From NCBI GenBank assembly GCA_035947875.1, contig DASZJQ010000073.1:1-28391 (forward strand): a DNA stretch of 28,391 bases, read 5' to 3'. Source of the DNA: Bog-473 sp035947875 (GTDB lineage Bacteria > Actinomycetota > Acidimicrobiia > Acidimicrobiales > RAAP-2). A model generated the notes under the pieces. That model was not told the DNA's origin. It made no database searches and was given only the letters and a program-made list of their open reading frames with translations. This document shows positions 1-8,441 of the stretch, piece after piece (the stretch's first letter is position 1; every line of letters begins with the position of its first letter). A program made the position numbers and the translations under genes.

Positions 1-1427
1 ATCTGGGTGGAGGACGGTGCCAGGATGAGGCCGTCGGCGGCGGAGGGCGACGGGAACGACGACGACGATGCCCCAATGGCGAAGTGCTGGACCTCGGCAC
101 CGGTGGCGGCGTCCAGGGCATAGAGAGTGCCGCCGCCAATCGACCACACCAGGCCCCCGGCCACGATGGGCGAACCGTGGGCCCCGCTTGTCGTGGTCCA
201 CGTGGCGGTCGGAGGACTGGACGTGGGCGTCACCGCCTCGATGCCGTTGCTGCAGGGGACGAACAGGGTGCCATTGAGGTCGGCGGAGCCACCATCAGCA
301 AAACAGAAGGAGTTCCGGAGTGCTACCTGCCCGTTGACACCCCCCAGACTCGACTGGTTGAGCACATACGCGGTGGTCGACTTGCCCACCTCGAAGACCA
401 GGCCATTGGGCAGGAGGGCCGGAGTGGTGGAGCCGAGGTCGGCGTCACCGGCATTGTCGTTGTACCAGAGCTGCGGGGCGAAGGAGTCAAGCAGCTGCAT
501 GGTCGGGCTGAGCTTCAGCACGCTGTCGCTCTGGTCATAGGTGTCCGATGCACTGTGGAACGCGCTGTTCCCGGTGGCCACCCAGACGTTGCCCTGGGCA
601 TCGATGGAGGGAGCCGCGCCACCCATCCACACCGCGCCCTGGCTGTCGCCCGGGAAGTTGGCCACCGTGTAGGTGGATGGGGCCGAGCCGTCCTCGGGAG
701 CCGACACCACCAACCCGTGGTAGGGGTCGCAGTCTCCCGAATTGCCACCGAAGCCGACGATCACCCGGCCGTCGGTGAGGGCCAGGGAGACTCGTTGCAG
801 CTGGAAGGCCGGGTTGGCGCCGGGTGGGTCGATGTTCTCGTTCAACAGCACCGTTCCGGTGTAGATGTCCAGGCCGATGAGCTGGTGGGCGGCATTGCTG
901 CCAGCGCTCACCGTCGCCACCACGAAGATCTCCGAGCGAGCGGCGTCGATCACCGGGGTCCCGGTGATCCCCACGGTGGGATGGATGTCCCCGCAGAGTC
1001 CTGGAACGGTGGAAGGGTTCAGCGGCGTGCCGAGATGATTCGACCACAACACCGCGCCGGTATTGGCGGCCAAGGCGTAGACGGTGTCGTTCTCCGTGGC
1101 CACGAAGACCCGACCGGTGGCCACCAGGGGCTGGCCGTACAGCTGGCCATCGAAAGTGGGCGAGGTCCACGCGGGCGTCGCCGGTGAGAAGGAGTTACCC
1201 GACGGATCGACCCCTGAGCGCAGGGAGTCGTGGTCGAACGTGGTCCAGTCAGAAGCGGTCACCGCGGCGGAGAGCGACGCGGTTGACGACCCGTTCGGCC
1301 CGGCCTGGCCCGCGCTCACGCCGGCCAACGCCGGCGACCCCGCCACCCCGACCACCCCCGCCACCAGAAGGCCAACCGAGGCAGTGGTGAGAAGCAGACG
1401 GGCGCTGATCTTCGAGGGGAGGGTCAC
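1..1427 (-). CDS. Secreted PQQ-type beta-propeller protein (3' end outside window)
   Basis: About 475 codons are present and the reading frame is still open at the left edge, so the C-terminus is missing. It starts with GTG; an in-frame TGA lies just upstream, so this is the only reasonable start. The N-terminus is a signal peptide: Lys/Arg at residues 5-9, a hydrophobic stretch at about 10-30, and a likely cleavage after SPALA. The mature part contains repeated beta-propeller blade motifs such as GRVFVATENDTVYALAANTG, GLVWSIGGGTLYALDAATG and GNVWVATGNSAF. These resemble PQQ-binding-like/BamB or quinoprotein dehydrogenase propeller repeats. A role in periplasmic or cell-surface binding is inferred; whether a PQQ cofactor site exists cannot be judged without the missing part. 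It lies 83 nt downstream of the ferredoxin reductase gene but has its own promoter-like sequence. Confidence 0.8.
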   Translation of the reverse strand, partial: MTLPSKISARLLLTTASVGLLVAGVVGVAGSPALAGVSAGQAGPNGSSTASLSAAVTASDWTTFDHDSLRSGVDPSGNSFSPATPAWTSPTFDGQLYGQPLVATGRVFVATENDTVYALAANTGAVLWSNHLGTPLNPSTVPGLCGDIHPTVGITGTPVIDAARSEIFVVATVSAGSNAAHQLIGLDIYTGTVLLNENIDPPGANPAFQLQRVSLALTDGRVIVGFGGNSGDCDPYHGLVVSAPEDGSAPSTYTVANFPGDSQGAVWMGGAAPSIDAQGNVWVATGNSAFHSASDTYDQSDSVLKLSPTMQLLDSFAPQLWYNDNAGDADLGSTTPALLPNGLVFEVGKSTTAYVLNQSSLGGVNGQVALRNSFCFADGGSADLNGTLFVPCSNGIEAVTPTSSPPTATWTTTSGAHGSPIVAGGLVWSIGGGTLYALDAATGAEVQHFAIGASSSSFPSPSAADGLILAPSSTQ

Positions 1428-1441
1428 GCTCCCACTTCTAC

Positions 1442-1470
1442 ATCACACGGCGGTCTCTCGCCACGGTCAA
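1442..1470 (-). promoter_or_regulatory. Promoter of the secreted propeller gene
   Basis: On the minus strand TTGACC (1470-1465) and TGTGAT (1447-1442) are separated by exactly 17 nt and lie 14 nt upstream of the GTG start. This matches a sigma-70-type -35/-10 pair well. It suggests the propeller gene can be transcribed apart from the xseA-xseB-MBL-reductase run. Confidence 0.5.
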
Positions 1471-1510
1471 TTCCGAGATGCGGGTGAGGCCAGGGTGCTC
1501 GAGCAGCTCC

Positions 1511-2755
1511 TCACTTCGTCGCGTGGGCCAGAGCGTCGTCCCAGCTGCTCCCCGCTTCGAGCAGGGGCCGAAAGCCCATGAGCTGGCGCGGCTTGCCGAT
1601 CGCCATCACGGCCCGCAATCGACCGGCCCGACCGAACAGCGCCACGAACTTGCCCTCGTCCAATGACCCCTCAACGATCTTGACCTCGTCGGTCCCGCCC
1701 GGATTGCCGAGGACTTGAAAGCGGATGTCGAACTGGTCCGACCAGAAGTAGGGGATGGGGTTGAACGGCACGGCGTCGGCCCGACCGGCCAGCAAGCTGC
1801 GGGCCGCAGCCACACCGGCTTCCGCCGCCAGCTGCCAATGCTCGATGCGGATCAGCTCTTCCCCGCCGTCATGACGCCAGTTCCAGCGGGCCATGTCACC
1901 GGCGGCAACGATCCCCTCGGCCGCGAAGAGGCGGTCATCGCAGACCACCCCGTTCTCCACTGTCAGTCCGGAGGCATCGAGCCAGCCCACCGACGGCAGC
2001 ACCCCGATGCCCACGACGACGACGTGGGCCTCGATGCTGTCACCTCCCGACAGCGCCACCACCAAGCCACCGTGTGCGCCTTCGGCCCGTTGAATCCCAG
2101 CCACGCCGGCACCGGTACGCAGGTCTACACCGTGGTCCGCGTGAAGCGTGGCGCAGTAGGCCCCGATCTGTGGTCCCAACACGTTGGCCAGAGGGATCTC
2201 CATGGCCTCGAGCACGGTGACCCGGCACCCCAACGCGGCACAGGTCGAGGCCACCTCGGCACCGATGAAGCCTGCACCGATCACCACGACCCGGCAGGAC
2301 TCCCGCGCCGTCAGGGCGGCGCGAAGGGCCAAGGAGTCATCGAGGGTGCGCAGGGTGAAGAGACCATCGTGTTGCCCCAACGCCTCGGTCCCCGACAAGC
2401 GGCGGGGGCTGGCGCCGGTGGCCAGCACGATGGCGTCACCCGCGAGCAACGTGCCGTCATCGATCTCGATCTGACGGGCGGCGGCGTCCAACCGTACGGC
2501 TCGATGGCCGAGGACCTCGTGCACCCGCAGCGCGCTGGACCGGTGTCGGTCGGCCAGGACCACTCGTTCGGGAGGCCAGGTTCCCGCCAGTACCTGCTTG
2601 GACAGAGGGGGGCGGTCATAGGGCAGATGCAGCTCCTCCCCCACCAACGTGATGTCACCCTCGAAGCCCTCGGCTCGAAGTGTCTCCACCGCCCGCCAGC
2701 CGGCCAGCGATGCCCCGACCACGACCACGGCATCGTCACTGGCGATTCCCGGCAC
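1511..2755 (-). CDS. NAD(P)H-dependent ferredoxin reductase (FAD-dependent, BphA4/ThcD-like)
   Basis: This 414-residue protein starts with GTG. It has the two-dinucleotide-fold layout of oxygenase-coupled ferredoxin reductases. The FAD-binding fold is VVVVGASLAGWRAVETLR near residues 10-27, followed by the family motif LPYDRPPLSKQVL (44-56). LATGASPRRL is at 111-120, the NAD(P)H fold VVVIGAGFIGAEVAS at 156-170, the second FAD motif GIVAAGDMARW at 281-291, and the C-terminal reductase domain with PYFWSDQFD at 335-343. Length is normal. These enzymes pass electrons from NAD(P)H through FAD to a [2Fe-2S] or other ferredoxin that feeds a P450 or Rieske oxygenase. No ferredoxin or oxygenase gene is in this window, so the partner is unknown. 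The start is 4 nt after the stop of the MBL hydrolase gene, so the two are probably co-transcribed. Confidence 0.9.
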   Translation of the reverse strand: MPGIASDDAVVVVGASLAGWRAVETLRAEGFEGDITLVGEELHLPYDRPPLSKQVLAGTWPPERVVLADRHRSSALRVHEVLGHRAVRLDAAARQIEIDDGTLLAGDAIVLATGASPRRLSGTEALGQHDGLFTLRTLDDSLALRAALTARESCRVVVIGAGFIGAEVASTCAALGCRVTVLEAMEIPLANVLGPQIGAYCATLHADHGVDLRTGAGVAGIQRAEGAHGGLVVALSGGDSIEAHVVVVGIGVLPSVGWLDASGLTVENGVVCDDRLFAAEGIVAAGDMARWNWRHDGGEELIRIEHWQLAAEAGVAAARSLLAGRADAVPFNPIPYFWSDQFDIRFQVLGNPGGTDEVKIVEGSLDEGKFVALFGRAGRLRAVMAIGKPRQLMGFRPLLEAGSSWDDALAHATK

Positions 2756-2759
2756 CGGT

Positions 2760-3488
2760 CTAACCTCCGAACATCCTCATCCACTCTTCGACGGAGCGGG
2801 GTTGGAAGACGTAGTTCCACTTGCGGGTGTCCCCCAGCCGCTGCGACGGGTCAGCCGAGTAGAGGTGGCCGGGATAGAGCACGGCGTCGTCGGAGACGCG
2901 AGCCAGGCGGGTGTTGATCGACTCGTACATGGCCACCGGATCGGCGCCCGGAAGGTCCGTCCGGCCGCAACCGTCGAGAAAGAGTGTGTCGCCGGCCACC
3001 AGCCGGTCGTCGACCAGGAAGCACTGGCTCCCCGGCGTGTGGCCCGGTGTGTGGATGAGCTCGACCCCGACCGAACCGACCTGTACCACGTCCCCGCTGT
3101 CATGACCGACCAGGTGTGAGGCACCGACGCCGGTGGTGCGCTCGACCCAGGGCAGCTCTTCGGATTGCAGGTGCACGGGCACCTGCAGCTTCTCGAGCAG
3201 CGCGCTGATGCCTTCGAGGGCCCACCCGGCCATCTCCCCACCGACGTGGTCAGGGTGGTAGTGGGTGGCCAGCACGCCCGTGAGCCGCATGCCGTCGGTC
3301 TCGAGGATATCGAGGAGATCCTGGACGGCGTAGGCCGGATCGACCACGACGGCCTCACCCGAGACGCGATCGCCGATCAGGTACACGAAGTTCACCATCT
3401 GGCGCGCCATCTGGTCGCCCCGGGCGAAGTCCCGGCCGGAGAGGAGCTGGCGGAAATACAGACCTTCGTCATGGGCCACGTCACTCAT
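2760..3488 (-). CDS. MBL-fold metallo-hydrolase (glyoxalase II / ETHE1-like)
   Basis: This 242-residue protein uses the ATG at 3488, which follows a strong GGGGAGG ribosome site. A longer frame up to 3542 would lie inside xseB and lacks support. Metal-ligand motifs are in order: THYHPDH (His76, His78, Asp80, His81), HTPGHTPGS (His150), GDTLFLDGCGRTDL (Asp167) and YPGHLY (His208). The GCGRTDL stretch is shared with ETHE1/persulfide dioxygenase-like proteins, while the C-terminus (WNYVFQPRSVEEWMRMFG) differs from both canonical glyoxalase II and ETHE1. Thioester hydrolysis or persulfide oxidation is therefore possible, and the substrate is not determined. The gene overlaps xseB by 8 nt and is followed 4 nt later by the ferredoxin reductase, which points to translational coupling in one operon. 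Confidence 0.85.
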   Translation of the reverse strand: MSDVAHDEGLYFRQLLSGRDFARGDQMARQMVNFVYLIGDRVSGEAVVVDPAYAVQDLLDILETDGMRLTGVLATHYHPDHVGGEMAGWALEGISALLEKLQVPVHLQSEELPWVERTTGVGASHLVGHDSGDVVQVGSVGVELIHTPGHTPGSQCFLVDDRLVAGDTLFLDGCGRTDLPGADPVAMYESINTRLARVSDDAVLYPGHLYSADPSQRLGDTRKWNYVFQPRSVEEWMRMFGG

Positions 3489-3759
3489 CGTTGCCTCCCC
3501 GGTCATCGTGTGCGTCGGATTCGACGACGGCGGCCAGCGCATCGAGCCGGGGTACCAGCTCCTCGACTTGAGCCCGCGTCTGGCGCAGGCGTCGGTCCAG
3601 CTCGTCGATCAGCGCGGTGGCTCGCTCCAATCTCGATACCAGGACGTCCACGTCGACCTCTCGCTGCTCAAAGAATCCGACGATGGCGTCGAGCTCCCGA
3701 CTGGCGTCGGTGTAGCTCAATTCCTCTACGGCCCCTGGTGGTTCGTTTGCCACTGCCAT
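3481..3759 (-). CDS. xseB: Exodeoxyribonuclease VII small subunit
   Basis: This is a 92-residue acidic helical protein. The family core runs from SYTDASRELDAIVGFFEQRE through VLVSRLERATALIDELDRRL to TRAQVEELVPRL, the usual two-helix small-subunit pattern, with short N- and C-terminal extensions. It binds the large subunit XseA to form exonuclease VII, which degrades single-stranded DNA into oligonucleotides in the cytoplasm. The ATG follows GGAGA within the last codons of xseA, and the gap to xseA is only 2 nt. The pair is therefore a standard xseAB operon. The 3' end overlaps the MBL hydrolase start. Confidence 0.92.
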   Translation of the reverse strand: MAVANEPPGAVEELSYTDASRELDAIVGFFEQREVDVDVLVSRLERATALIDELDRRLRQTRAQVEELVPRLDALAAVVESDAHDDRGGNDE

Positions 3760-3761
3760 CG

Positions 3762-5222
3762 TCAGGTCTCCTCGTCATTCTCTTCGTCACGATTGCGGAT
3801 TGCCGTGTCCTCGACCCGGGAGCTCGCCGTGCCATCGGCAAAGCGCGTCACGATCTCCTGACCCACATCGACGCCTCCGGCGCTTCGCACCAATCGGCCA
3901 TCGGCGGTCGTCGTCAGGGTGTAACCGCGCTCGAGTTGCCGAGTGACGTCGTAGGCCGTGAGGAGGCGCCGCCACGACCGCACCCGTTCGAACTCACGCG
4001 TCACATGGCCCTGAGAGAGGGGCCCCAATCGGGCCGCTTGCGTCCGCAACCCACTCTGGCGTGCCAGCAACCCCTCGGGCGCCATCCTCACCACGCCACC
4101 GGCGCGGGTGGCCAAGCGCTCACGGTGGACCCGCAATTGGCTCCGGGCCGCGTGCGTGAGGCGGCCCCGAGCCTGGGTGTCCCGCGCCTGGGCCTCTGAC
4201 ACCAACGTGCGGGCCCGTCGACTCAACTGGGCCGCCGGCTCGGCGATGCGGGTCTCCCACCATTGCCCGACCCGAATGACCAGTTGGTGACCACACTCGG
4301 TTGGAGTGACGCACGCTCGATTCGCCACAATGTCGGCCAGGGACTCATCCCCCGTGTGCCCGATGCCGGTCCAGACTGGTTTGGTGGCGAGCGCAATGGC
4401 CCGAGCCACGACTTCGGCCTCGAAGGCGGCCAGGTCGGCCTTCGATCCCCCGCCCCGCACCACGACGATGACATCGCAGTCGGTGTGGCACAGCCTCGTG
4501 ACGGCGCGGGCCACGGCGTTCGGAGCGCCGCCGCCCTGCACCGACACCGGGACCACCTGCACCTGGAACCCGAAGGCCGAGCCGGTCAACTGTCCCAGGA
4601 AGTCCCGGTAGCCCTCGGTACCTGGGCTGGCCACCAGCCCCACCCGCAGCGGGACCTCTGGCACTGCTATCTCCCTGTTGCGCCCGAGGAGACCTTCGGA
4701 CTCGAGCTTGCGCAGCAGCTCAGCGCGTTGCGCCGCCAAACGGCCCAGCAGCGCGGTCACGTCGAGCTCGGAGAGGATGAAGTCGATTTCGCCCTTCGGT
4801 CGATAGACATCGAGCGACCCGCGCAGCACCACCACCATGCCCTCGGTCAGAGTGATCCCCTGTCGGCCCAGGGCCCCCTTCAATGGTCCCCACGTGCCCT
4901 TCCAGCACTTGACCATCAGGACCGGCACCCCCCGGCCACGCGACGGCGGGGCACCTCGGCCCCGGCCACTCTCGTTGTCCGGATCCACCAATTCCAGATA
5001 GCAATGGCCCGATCGGCTCGACTGGTCGGAGAGGCTGTGGATCTCCCCCCGCACCCAGAGCTGGCGGCGGCGCGGGAACACCGAGGCCAGCGCCTCCCCC
5101 ACCTCGTCGTAGAGGGCCCCGATCGACAGCGCGTTGGCCTGGCCGCCGTCCTCGGGCGGAGGGGCCGCTCCACCGGTGGGCGGGGCCTCGGGATCGAAGA
5201 GCTGACTCGCACCGCTCGGCAT
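3762..5222 (-). CDS. xseA: Exodeoxyribonuclease VII large subunit
   Basis: This is a 486-residue protein if the ATG at 5222 is used. A GTG at 5264 would add 14 residues, but the ATG lies 7 nt after a TAGGGT -10 box, which favours a leaderless start there. An acidic, Pro/Gly-rich N-tail precedes the OB-fold nucleic-acid-binding domain (LYDEVGEALASVFPRRRQLW, then VRGEIHSL). The catalytic ExoVII_Large domain follows, with GLVASPGTEGYRDFLGQL, VVVRGGGSKADLAAFEAE and TGIGHTGDESLAD, then a coiled helical region rich in Arg and Gln, and a C-terminal GYTLTTTADGRLVRS segment. A Gly/Arg-rich insertion lies within the OB domain. Together with xseB it forms exonuclease VII, which acts in DNA repair. It is the first gene of the xseA-xseB-MBL-reductase run. 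Confidence 0.93.
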   Translation of the reverse strand: MPSGASQLFDPEAPPTGGAAPPPEDGGQANALSIGALYDEVGEALASVFPRRRQLWVRGEIHSLSDQSSRSGHCYLELVDPDNESGRGRGAPPSRGRGVPVLMVKCWKGTWGPLKGALGRQGITLTEGMVVVLRGSLDVYRPKGEIDFILSELDVTALLGRLAAQRAELLRKLESEGLLGRNREIAVPEVPLRVGLVASPGTEGYRDFLGQLTGSAFGFQVQVVPVSVQGGGAPNAVARAVTRLCHTDCDVIVVVRGGGSKADLAAFEAEVVARAIALATKPVWTGIGHTGDESLADIVANRACVTPTECGHQLVIRVGQWWETRIAEPAAQLSRRARTLVSEAQARDTQARGRLTHAARSQLRVHRERLATRAGGVVRMAPEGLLARQSGLRTQAARLGPLSQGHVTREFERVRSWRRLLTAYDVTRQLERGYTLTTTADGRLVRSAGGVDVGQEIVTRFADGTASSRVEDTAIRNRDEENDEET

Positions 5223-5229
5223 GGAGGAC

Positions 5230-5235
5230 ACCCTA
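5230..5235 (-). promoter_or_regulatory. -10 box for a leaderless xseA transcript
   Basis: TAGGGT on the minus strand fits the actinobacterial TANNNT -10 consensus and is followed 7 nt later by the xseA ATG at 5222. That spacing places transcription start on the start codon. A TGAC-containing -35-like sequence lies near 5255-5260. No Shine-Dalgarno sequence precedes this ATG, which agrees with leaderless translation. Confidence 0.5.
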
Positions 5236-5284
5236 CCGATGCGGTGTGCGCCGCCGTCACCCACGGAGATGGCAGACTGGCCGG

Positions 5285-5662
<378 letters not shown>

Positions 5663-5704
5663 ACGCCGCCGTGATGGGTCGGAAGAAATCGCCGATATTG
5701 GCCG

Positions 5705-5718
5705 GGGGGACTTCCCCC
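5705..5718 (+). terminator. GC hairpin downstream of rnpB
   Basis: GGGGG-ACTT-CCCCC forms a compact 5-bp hairpin 42 nt after the 3' end of rnpB. There is no U-tract, so it is only a weak terminator candidate. Confidence 0.3.
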
Positions 5719-5809
5719 TCTGAGACGGCGATGACTTTGGTGAGCGGTAAACGTCAAATGGGAGGACACGGCTCTAAGCGGTGTCGCCGGCTACCAGAAT
5801 GGAGACGAA

Positions 5810-6334
5810 ATGGACATCATCAATTTGGGTGTGACGGACGGGCTGCCCCCGGTGAACTGGACGAACGTGGTCGAGAAGCTCGATGCCGGATCGCCGCCGG
5901 CTCCCGACGCCCACAACGCTCGCACGACGTGGCTCTCGACGGTGAACGAGGACGGGAGCCCGCACGTAACTGCGGTCGGTGCGCTCTGGCTGGACGGATG
6001 CTTTTGGTTCCAGACCGGATCTGGAACCCGGAAGAGCCGCAACGTCGCCCGCGACCGGCGATGTTCGATCGCGGTCTCGATTCGCGATGCAGATGTCGTC
6101 GCCGAAGGCGAGGCAGAGCGGGAGGCCGACCCGGCCACTCTGACGCGCCTCGCCAAGGCCTGGGCGGATCAGGGGTGGCCCGCCGAACTCGATGAGACCG
6201 GAACTGGTATCACTGCCCCGTTCAACGCACCGGCCCAGGGACCACCGCCGTGGAACGTATTTCGCATCAAGCCAAACTCGGTCACCGTGGCACTGGGCAC
6301 CGAGCCGGGCGGGCTGACTCGCTTCAAGTTCTGA
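5810..6334 (+). CDS. Pyridoxamine 5'-phosphate oxidase-like flavin split-barrel protein
   Basis: This 174-residue protein has an ATG preceded by GGAGACGAA. The opening part, with TTWLSTVNEDGSPHVTAVGALWLDG at about residues 39-63 followed by CFWFQTGSGTRKSRNVARDRR at about 64-84, is the typical FMN/F420-binding split barrel of the PPOX superfamily. The Ser-Arg-Asn (KSRN) stretch sits where family members contact the flavin phosphate. The C-terminal half carries GPPPWNVFRIKPNSVTVAL, the last strand seen in deazaflavin (F420)- or FMN-dependent members. The exact cofactor and substrate cannot be assigned from sequence alone. It may reduce a small molecule in the cytoplasm. It stands alone after rnpB and is not obviously in an operon. 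Confidence 0.85.
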   Translation: MDIINLGVTDGLPPVNWTNVVEKLDAGSPPAPDAHNARTTWLSTVNEDGSPHVTAVGALWLDGCFWFQTGSGTRKSRNVARDRRCSIAVSIRDADVVAEGEAEREADPATLTRLAKAWADQGWPAELDETGTGITAPFNAPAQGPPPWNVFRIKPNSVTVALGTEPGGLTRFKF

Positions 6335-6674
6335 GCTCAGGATGCTCGACGGCTGGGCCGACGTGTACGACGGCGACCGCGAACGGTGCAAGCGTGCGGG
6401 GCCAACCCTGATCCGTCGTCCGCGCTAGGGCTGTGTTCTGAGCATGAGGTGACGATCATCGTGTGGAAGAGCCAGCGCTCATGGCGTCCTCCACGTTCGT
6501 CACCTCCAGGCCGGGCTGTGGGTCGTTTCGCTTGATCGGACGTTCTATCCCGAAGTGAGAACCGTAGCTTCTCGGCTTATCGGACAGCCCTACGAATCCG
6601 GCGAAGGGGGGCCGTGCTCCCACTCAAAGCAGGCGGACTGGCTAGAGTCCTCAATGAGTTGGAAGGAGGAACAG
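6335..6674 (+). other. Gene-poor spacer, possible scar
   Basis: This 340-nt stretch has no convincing gene. A 28-codon frame at 6341-6427 on the plus strand and a 55-codon GTG frame at 6456-6623 on the minus strand are open, but neither has a ribosome site or recognisable family. GC content appears lower than in the flanking operons. A promoter and strong ribosome site for the next gene lie at its end. Confidence 0.5.
6643..6670 (+). promoter_or_regulatory. -10 box and ribosome-binding site for the PRC-barrel gene
   Basis: TAGAGT (6643-6648) fits TANNNT and is followed by GGAAGGAGGA (6661-6670), a near-perfect anti-16S match 4 nt before the ATG at 6675. This decides the start against longer frames opening at 6555 or 6655. 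No good -35 is visible. Confidence 0.5.
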
Positions 6675-7031
6675 ATGGACGAAGGACGCCGCATCTCATA
6701 TGAGGCCCTATCTGTCGGTACGGCAGTCCTCAGTTCAACCGATACGCAGTTCGGAACAGTCGAGCACGTCTTGCAGATTCCAGAACTGGACCTCTTTGAT
6801 GGCATCGCTGTAAAGACCAAACACGGACTGCGCTTCGTTGACCGTGACCAGATAACTGACATCACCACGACCTTGGTGCGCTGTTCGATCACCGATGACG
6901 AGGCGGCAACCCTGCCGGCACCAAAGGGTTCACTCGTGCTTCATCCCGACACTGCGCACGACGAGGGCCCATCGCTCACCGCCCGTTTCGGACGCCTCTT
7001 CGGTCGGGAGCATTGGAAGGAACTCGAATAG
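6675..7031 (+). CDS. PRC-barrel-like domain protein
   Basis: This is a 118-residue soluble protein. The first 80 residues give a beta-rich pattern: ALSVGTAVLSSTDTQFGTVE, then DLFDGIAVKTKHGLRFVD and RDQITDI. It resembles a PRC-barrel or DUF2171-like fold, in which a short barrel ends with a statement of where the strand maps to residues. The C-terminal tail (LTARFGRLFGREHWKELE) is charged and helical. PRC-barrels occur in RNA-processing, photosynthetic and stress proteins; the role here is unknown. Base composition is visibly lower in GC, with AT-rich third positions, than the neighbouring operons, which suggests a separate origin. Confidence 0.6.
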   Translation: MDEGRRISYEALSVGTAVLSSTDTQFGTVEHVLQIPELDLFDGIAVKTKHGLRFVDRDQITDITTTLVRCSITDDEAATLPAPKGSLVLHPDTAHDEGPSLTARFGRLFGREHWKELE

Positions 7032-7065
7032 CAGCCACAAGTTGCTTTGGAGTCACATCGGCCGA

Positions 7066-7251
7066 TTAGGAGTACCACCCGTGCACATCGACCACGATGT
7101 CCGTGCTCCCCGTGTAGTCGTAAATCGTAATGGCGCCGCTTGGACTGAGGGTGGCGACGACCATGTTGGCTCTAACGTCCCCAGGAGGAATTGCCACGCC
7201 GTCATTCATGAGCGCGACAGCTTCGACTCGTGGGTGGAGAGAAGGGTCGTC
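7066..7251 (-). pseudogene. C-terminal remnant of a surface-repeat (VVDVxGWYS) protein
   Basis: On the minus strand a frame that opens only after a TAA at 7252-7254 encodes about 61 residues, ending in a stop at 7066. The readable parts are VALMNDGVAIPPGDVRANM, VVATLSPSGAITIYDYTG and STDIVVDVHGWYS. This pattern (PPG...RAN.VVATLS..G.I..Y...GSTD.VVDV.GWYS) is the usual last repeat unit of large secreted actinobacterial proteins that end in GWYS or GWFS. There is no start codon with a ribosome site, and the preceding sequence is the start of a divergent oxidoreductase gene. This is therefore a truncated 3' end, left after an insertion or deletion. Family assignment rests on motif memory. Confidence 0.6.
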
Positions 7252-7276
7252 TTAGTACGAGAGGGGGTTGAGGCAG

Positions 7277-8410
7277 GTGGTGACGCTGCTCGTCGTTGGG
7301 GCCGGACCCTATGGAATTGCCGTCGCGGCGCAAGCCATCGAACGGGGGATCGACACGGTCGTTGTAGGGCATCCGATGGGATTCTGGACGGACCACATGC
7401 CCGAAGGGATGTTTCTACGCTCAGGGACCGACTGGCACCTCGATGCGTCGGGCATCGACACCTTTGAGGCCTTCATCGAGGACCGCGGACTTTCGACTGC
7501 CCACATCGATCCCGTCCCCATTGGTGTCTTCCTTGAGTACACCGCCTGGTTCCAGACCCAAAAACACGTGTCCGTCCACGATCAGCTCGTCTCACGCCTC
7601 GAGCGCAACCACGACGCATTCGTGGCCACGCTCGACGACGGGACCCAGATTGCAGCCGACGTCGTCGTCGCCGCTCCGGGCGCGGCCTACTTCCGTCAGT
7701 TCCCCGAGTGGGCGAAGCTGCTCCCCGAAGGGGTCGGTGCGCACACCTGTGATCTCGTTCGTTTCCAGGAGCTTGCCGGGGCGCGGGTCTTGGTCCTTGG
7801 CGGTCGGCAGAGCGCTTACGAATGGGCCGCACTCTTGGGCGAACACGGTGTCGAGCGGGTGGACATCGTTCACCGCCACGACATCCCCCAATTCGAACGA
7901 GTGAGTTGGAAGTTCGTCGACCCGTACATGCACGCGACGATAAGTCGCCGCGGTTGGTGGCGCTCACTGTCGGCCGCCGAGCAAGTGGAAATCGCCCAGG
8001 AGTTTTGGAAGGTCGGGCGCCTTACCCTCGAGTGGTGGCTCGCGCCGCGCCTCGCCGACGCGAGAATTCGTAGCTGGCCGGGCACGCACGTTGTGGAGAC
8101 CACAGTAGGAGACACGGGCACGGTCTCCGTCGCGCTCTCAAGTGGAGACCGTCTGACGGTCGACCGACTCGTCTTTGCCACCGGGTACAAGTCCGACCTT
8201 CCTCGTGTCCCATACCTCAATGGGCTCGCTGGCCGCCTCGAGGTGGTCGACGGTTTCCCCGTTCTCGACGAAGCTTTCCAGTCGTCGATCGCTGGCCTTT
8301 ACATTGCCGGTTTCGCCTCCACTCGCGACTTCGGTCCATTCTTCGGCTTCACCAAGGGGTGTCCCGCTGCGGCCATGCTCATCGTCGACGACGTGCTCCG
8401 ACGCATGTGA
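7277..8410 (+). CDS. FAD/NAD(P)-binding monooxygenase-like oxidoreductase
   Basis: The protein is about 377 residues long. GTG at 7277 is chosen because it is 9 nt after GAGGGGG; TTG at 7268 and GTG at 7280 are alternatives. An N-terminal FAD fold, LLVVGAGPYGIAVAAQA, opens the protein. A second dinucleotide fold, ARVLVLGGRQSAYEWAALL, lies near the middle, and the FATGYK motif, typical of flavin monooxygenases and lysine/ornithine N-hydroxylases, near residue 300. The C-terminal IAGLYIAGFASTRDFGPFFG is the second FAD motif. The layout is that of single-component FAD/NAD(P)H oxidoreductases related to Class B monooxygenases. Substrate is unknown. It lies between two gene remnants and has no obvious operon partner. 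Confidence 0.8.
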   Translation: MVTLLVVGAGPYGIAVAAQAIERGIDTVVVGHPMGFWTDHMPEGMFLRSGTDWHLDASGIDTFEAFIEDRGLSTAHIDPVPIGVFLEYTAWFQTQKHVSVHDQLVSRLERNHDAFVATLDDGTQIAADVVVAAPGAAYFRQFPEWAKLLPEGVGAHTCDLVRFQELAGARVLVLGGRQSAYEWAALLGEHGVERVDIVHRHDIPQFERVSWKFVDPYMHATISRRGWWRSLSAAEQVEIAQEFWKVGRLTLEWWLAPRLADARIRSWPGTHVVETTVGDTGTVSVALSSGDRLTVDRLVFATGYKSDLPRVPYLNGLAGRLEVVDGFPVLDEAFQSSIAGLYIAGFASTRDFGPFFGFTKGCPAAAMLIVDDVLRRM

Positions 8411-8441
8411 CGACTCCCAGCACGTCGTCGGGGACCTCGTT

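Noticed and set aside
3489..3542. N-terminal extension of the MBL hydrolase inside xseB
   Set aside because: The ATG at 3488 has GGGGAGG upstream and the family fold begins right after it.
4300..4400. XseA motif GHTGD instead of the GHETD of E. coli
   Set aside because: Variation at these positions is common in XseA families, so it is not evidence of a defective enzyme.
6456..6623. Minus-strand 55-codon GTG frame
   Set aside because: No ribosome site, no recognised motif, and it crosses the spacer before the PRC-barrel gene; kept only as part of the spacer description.
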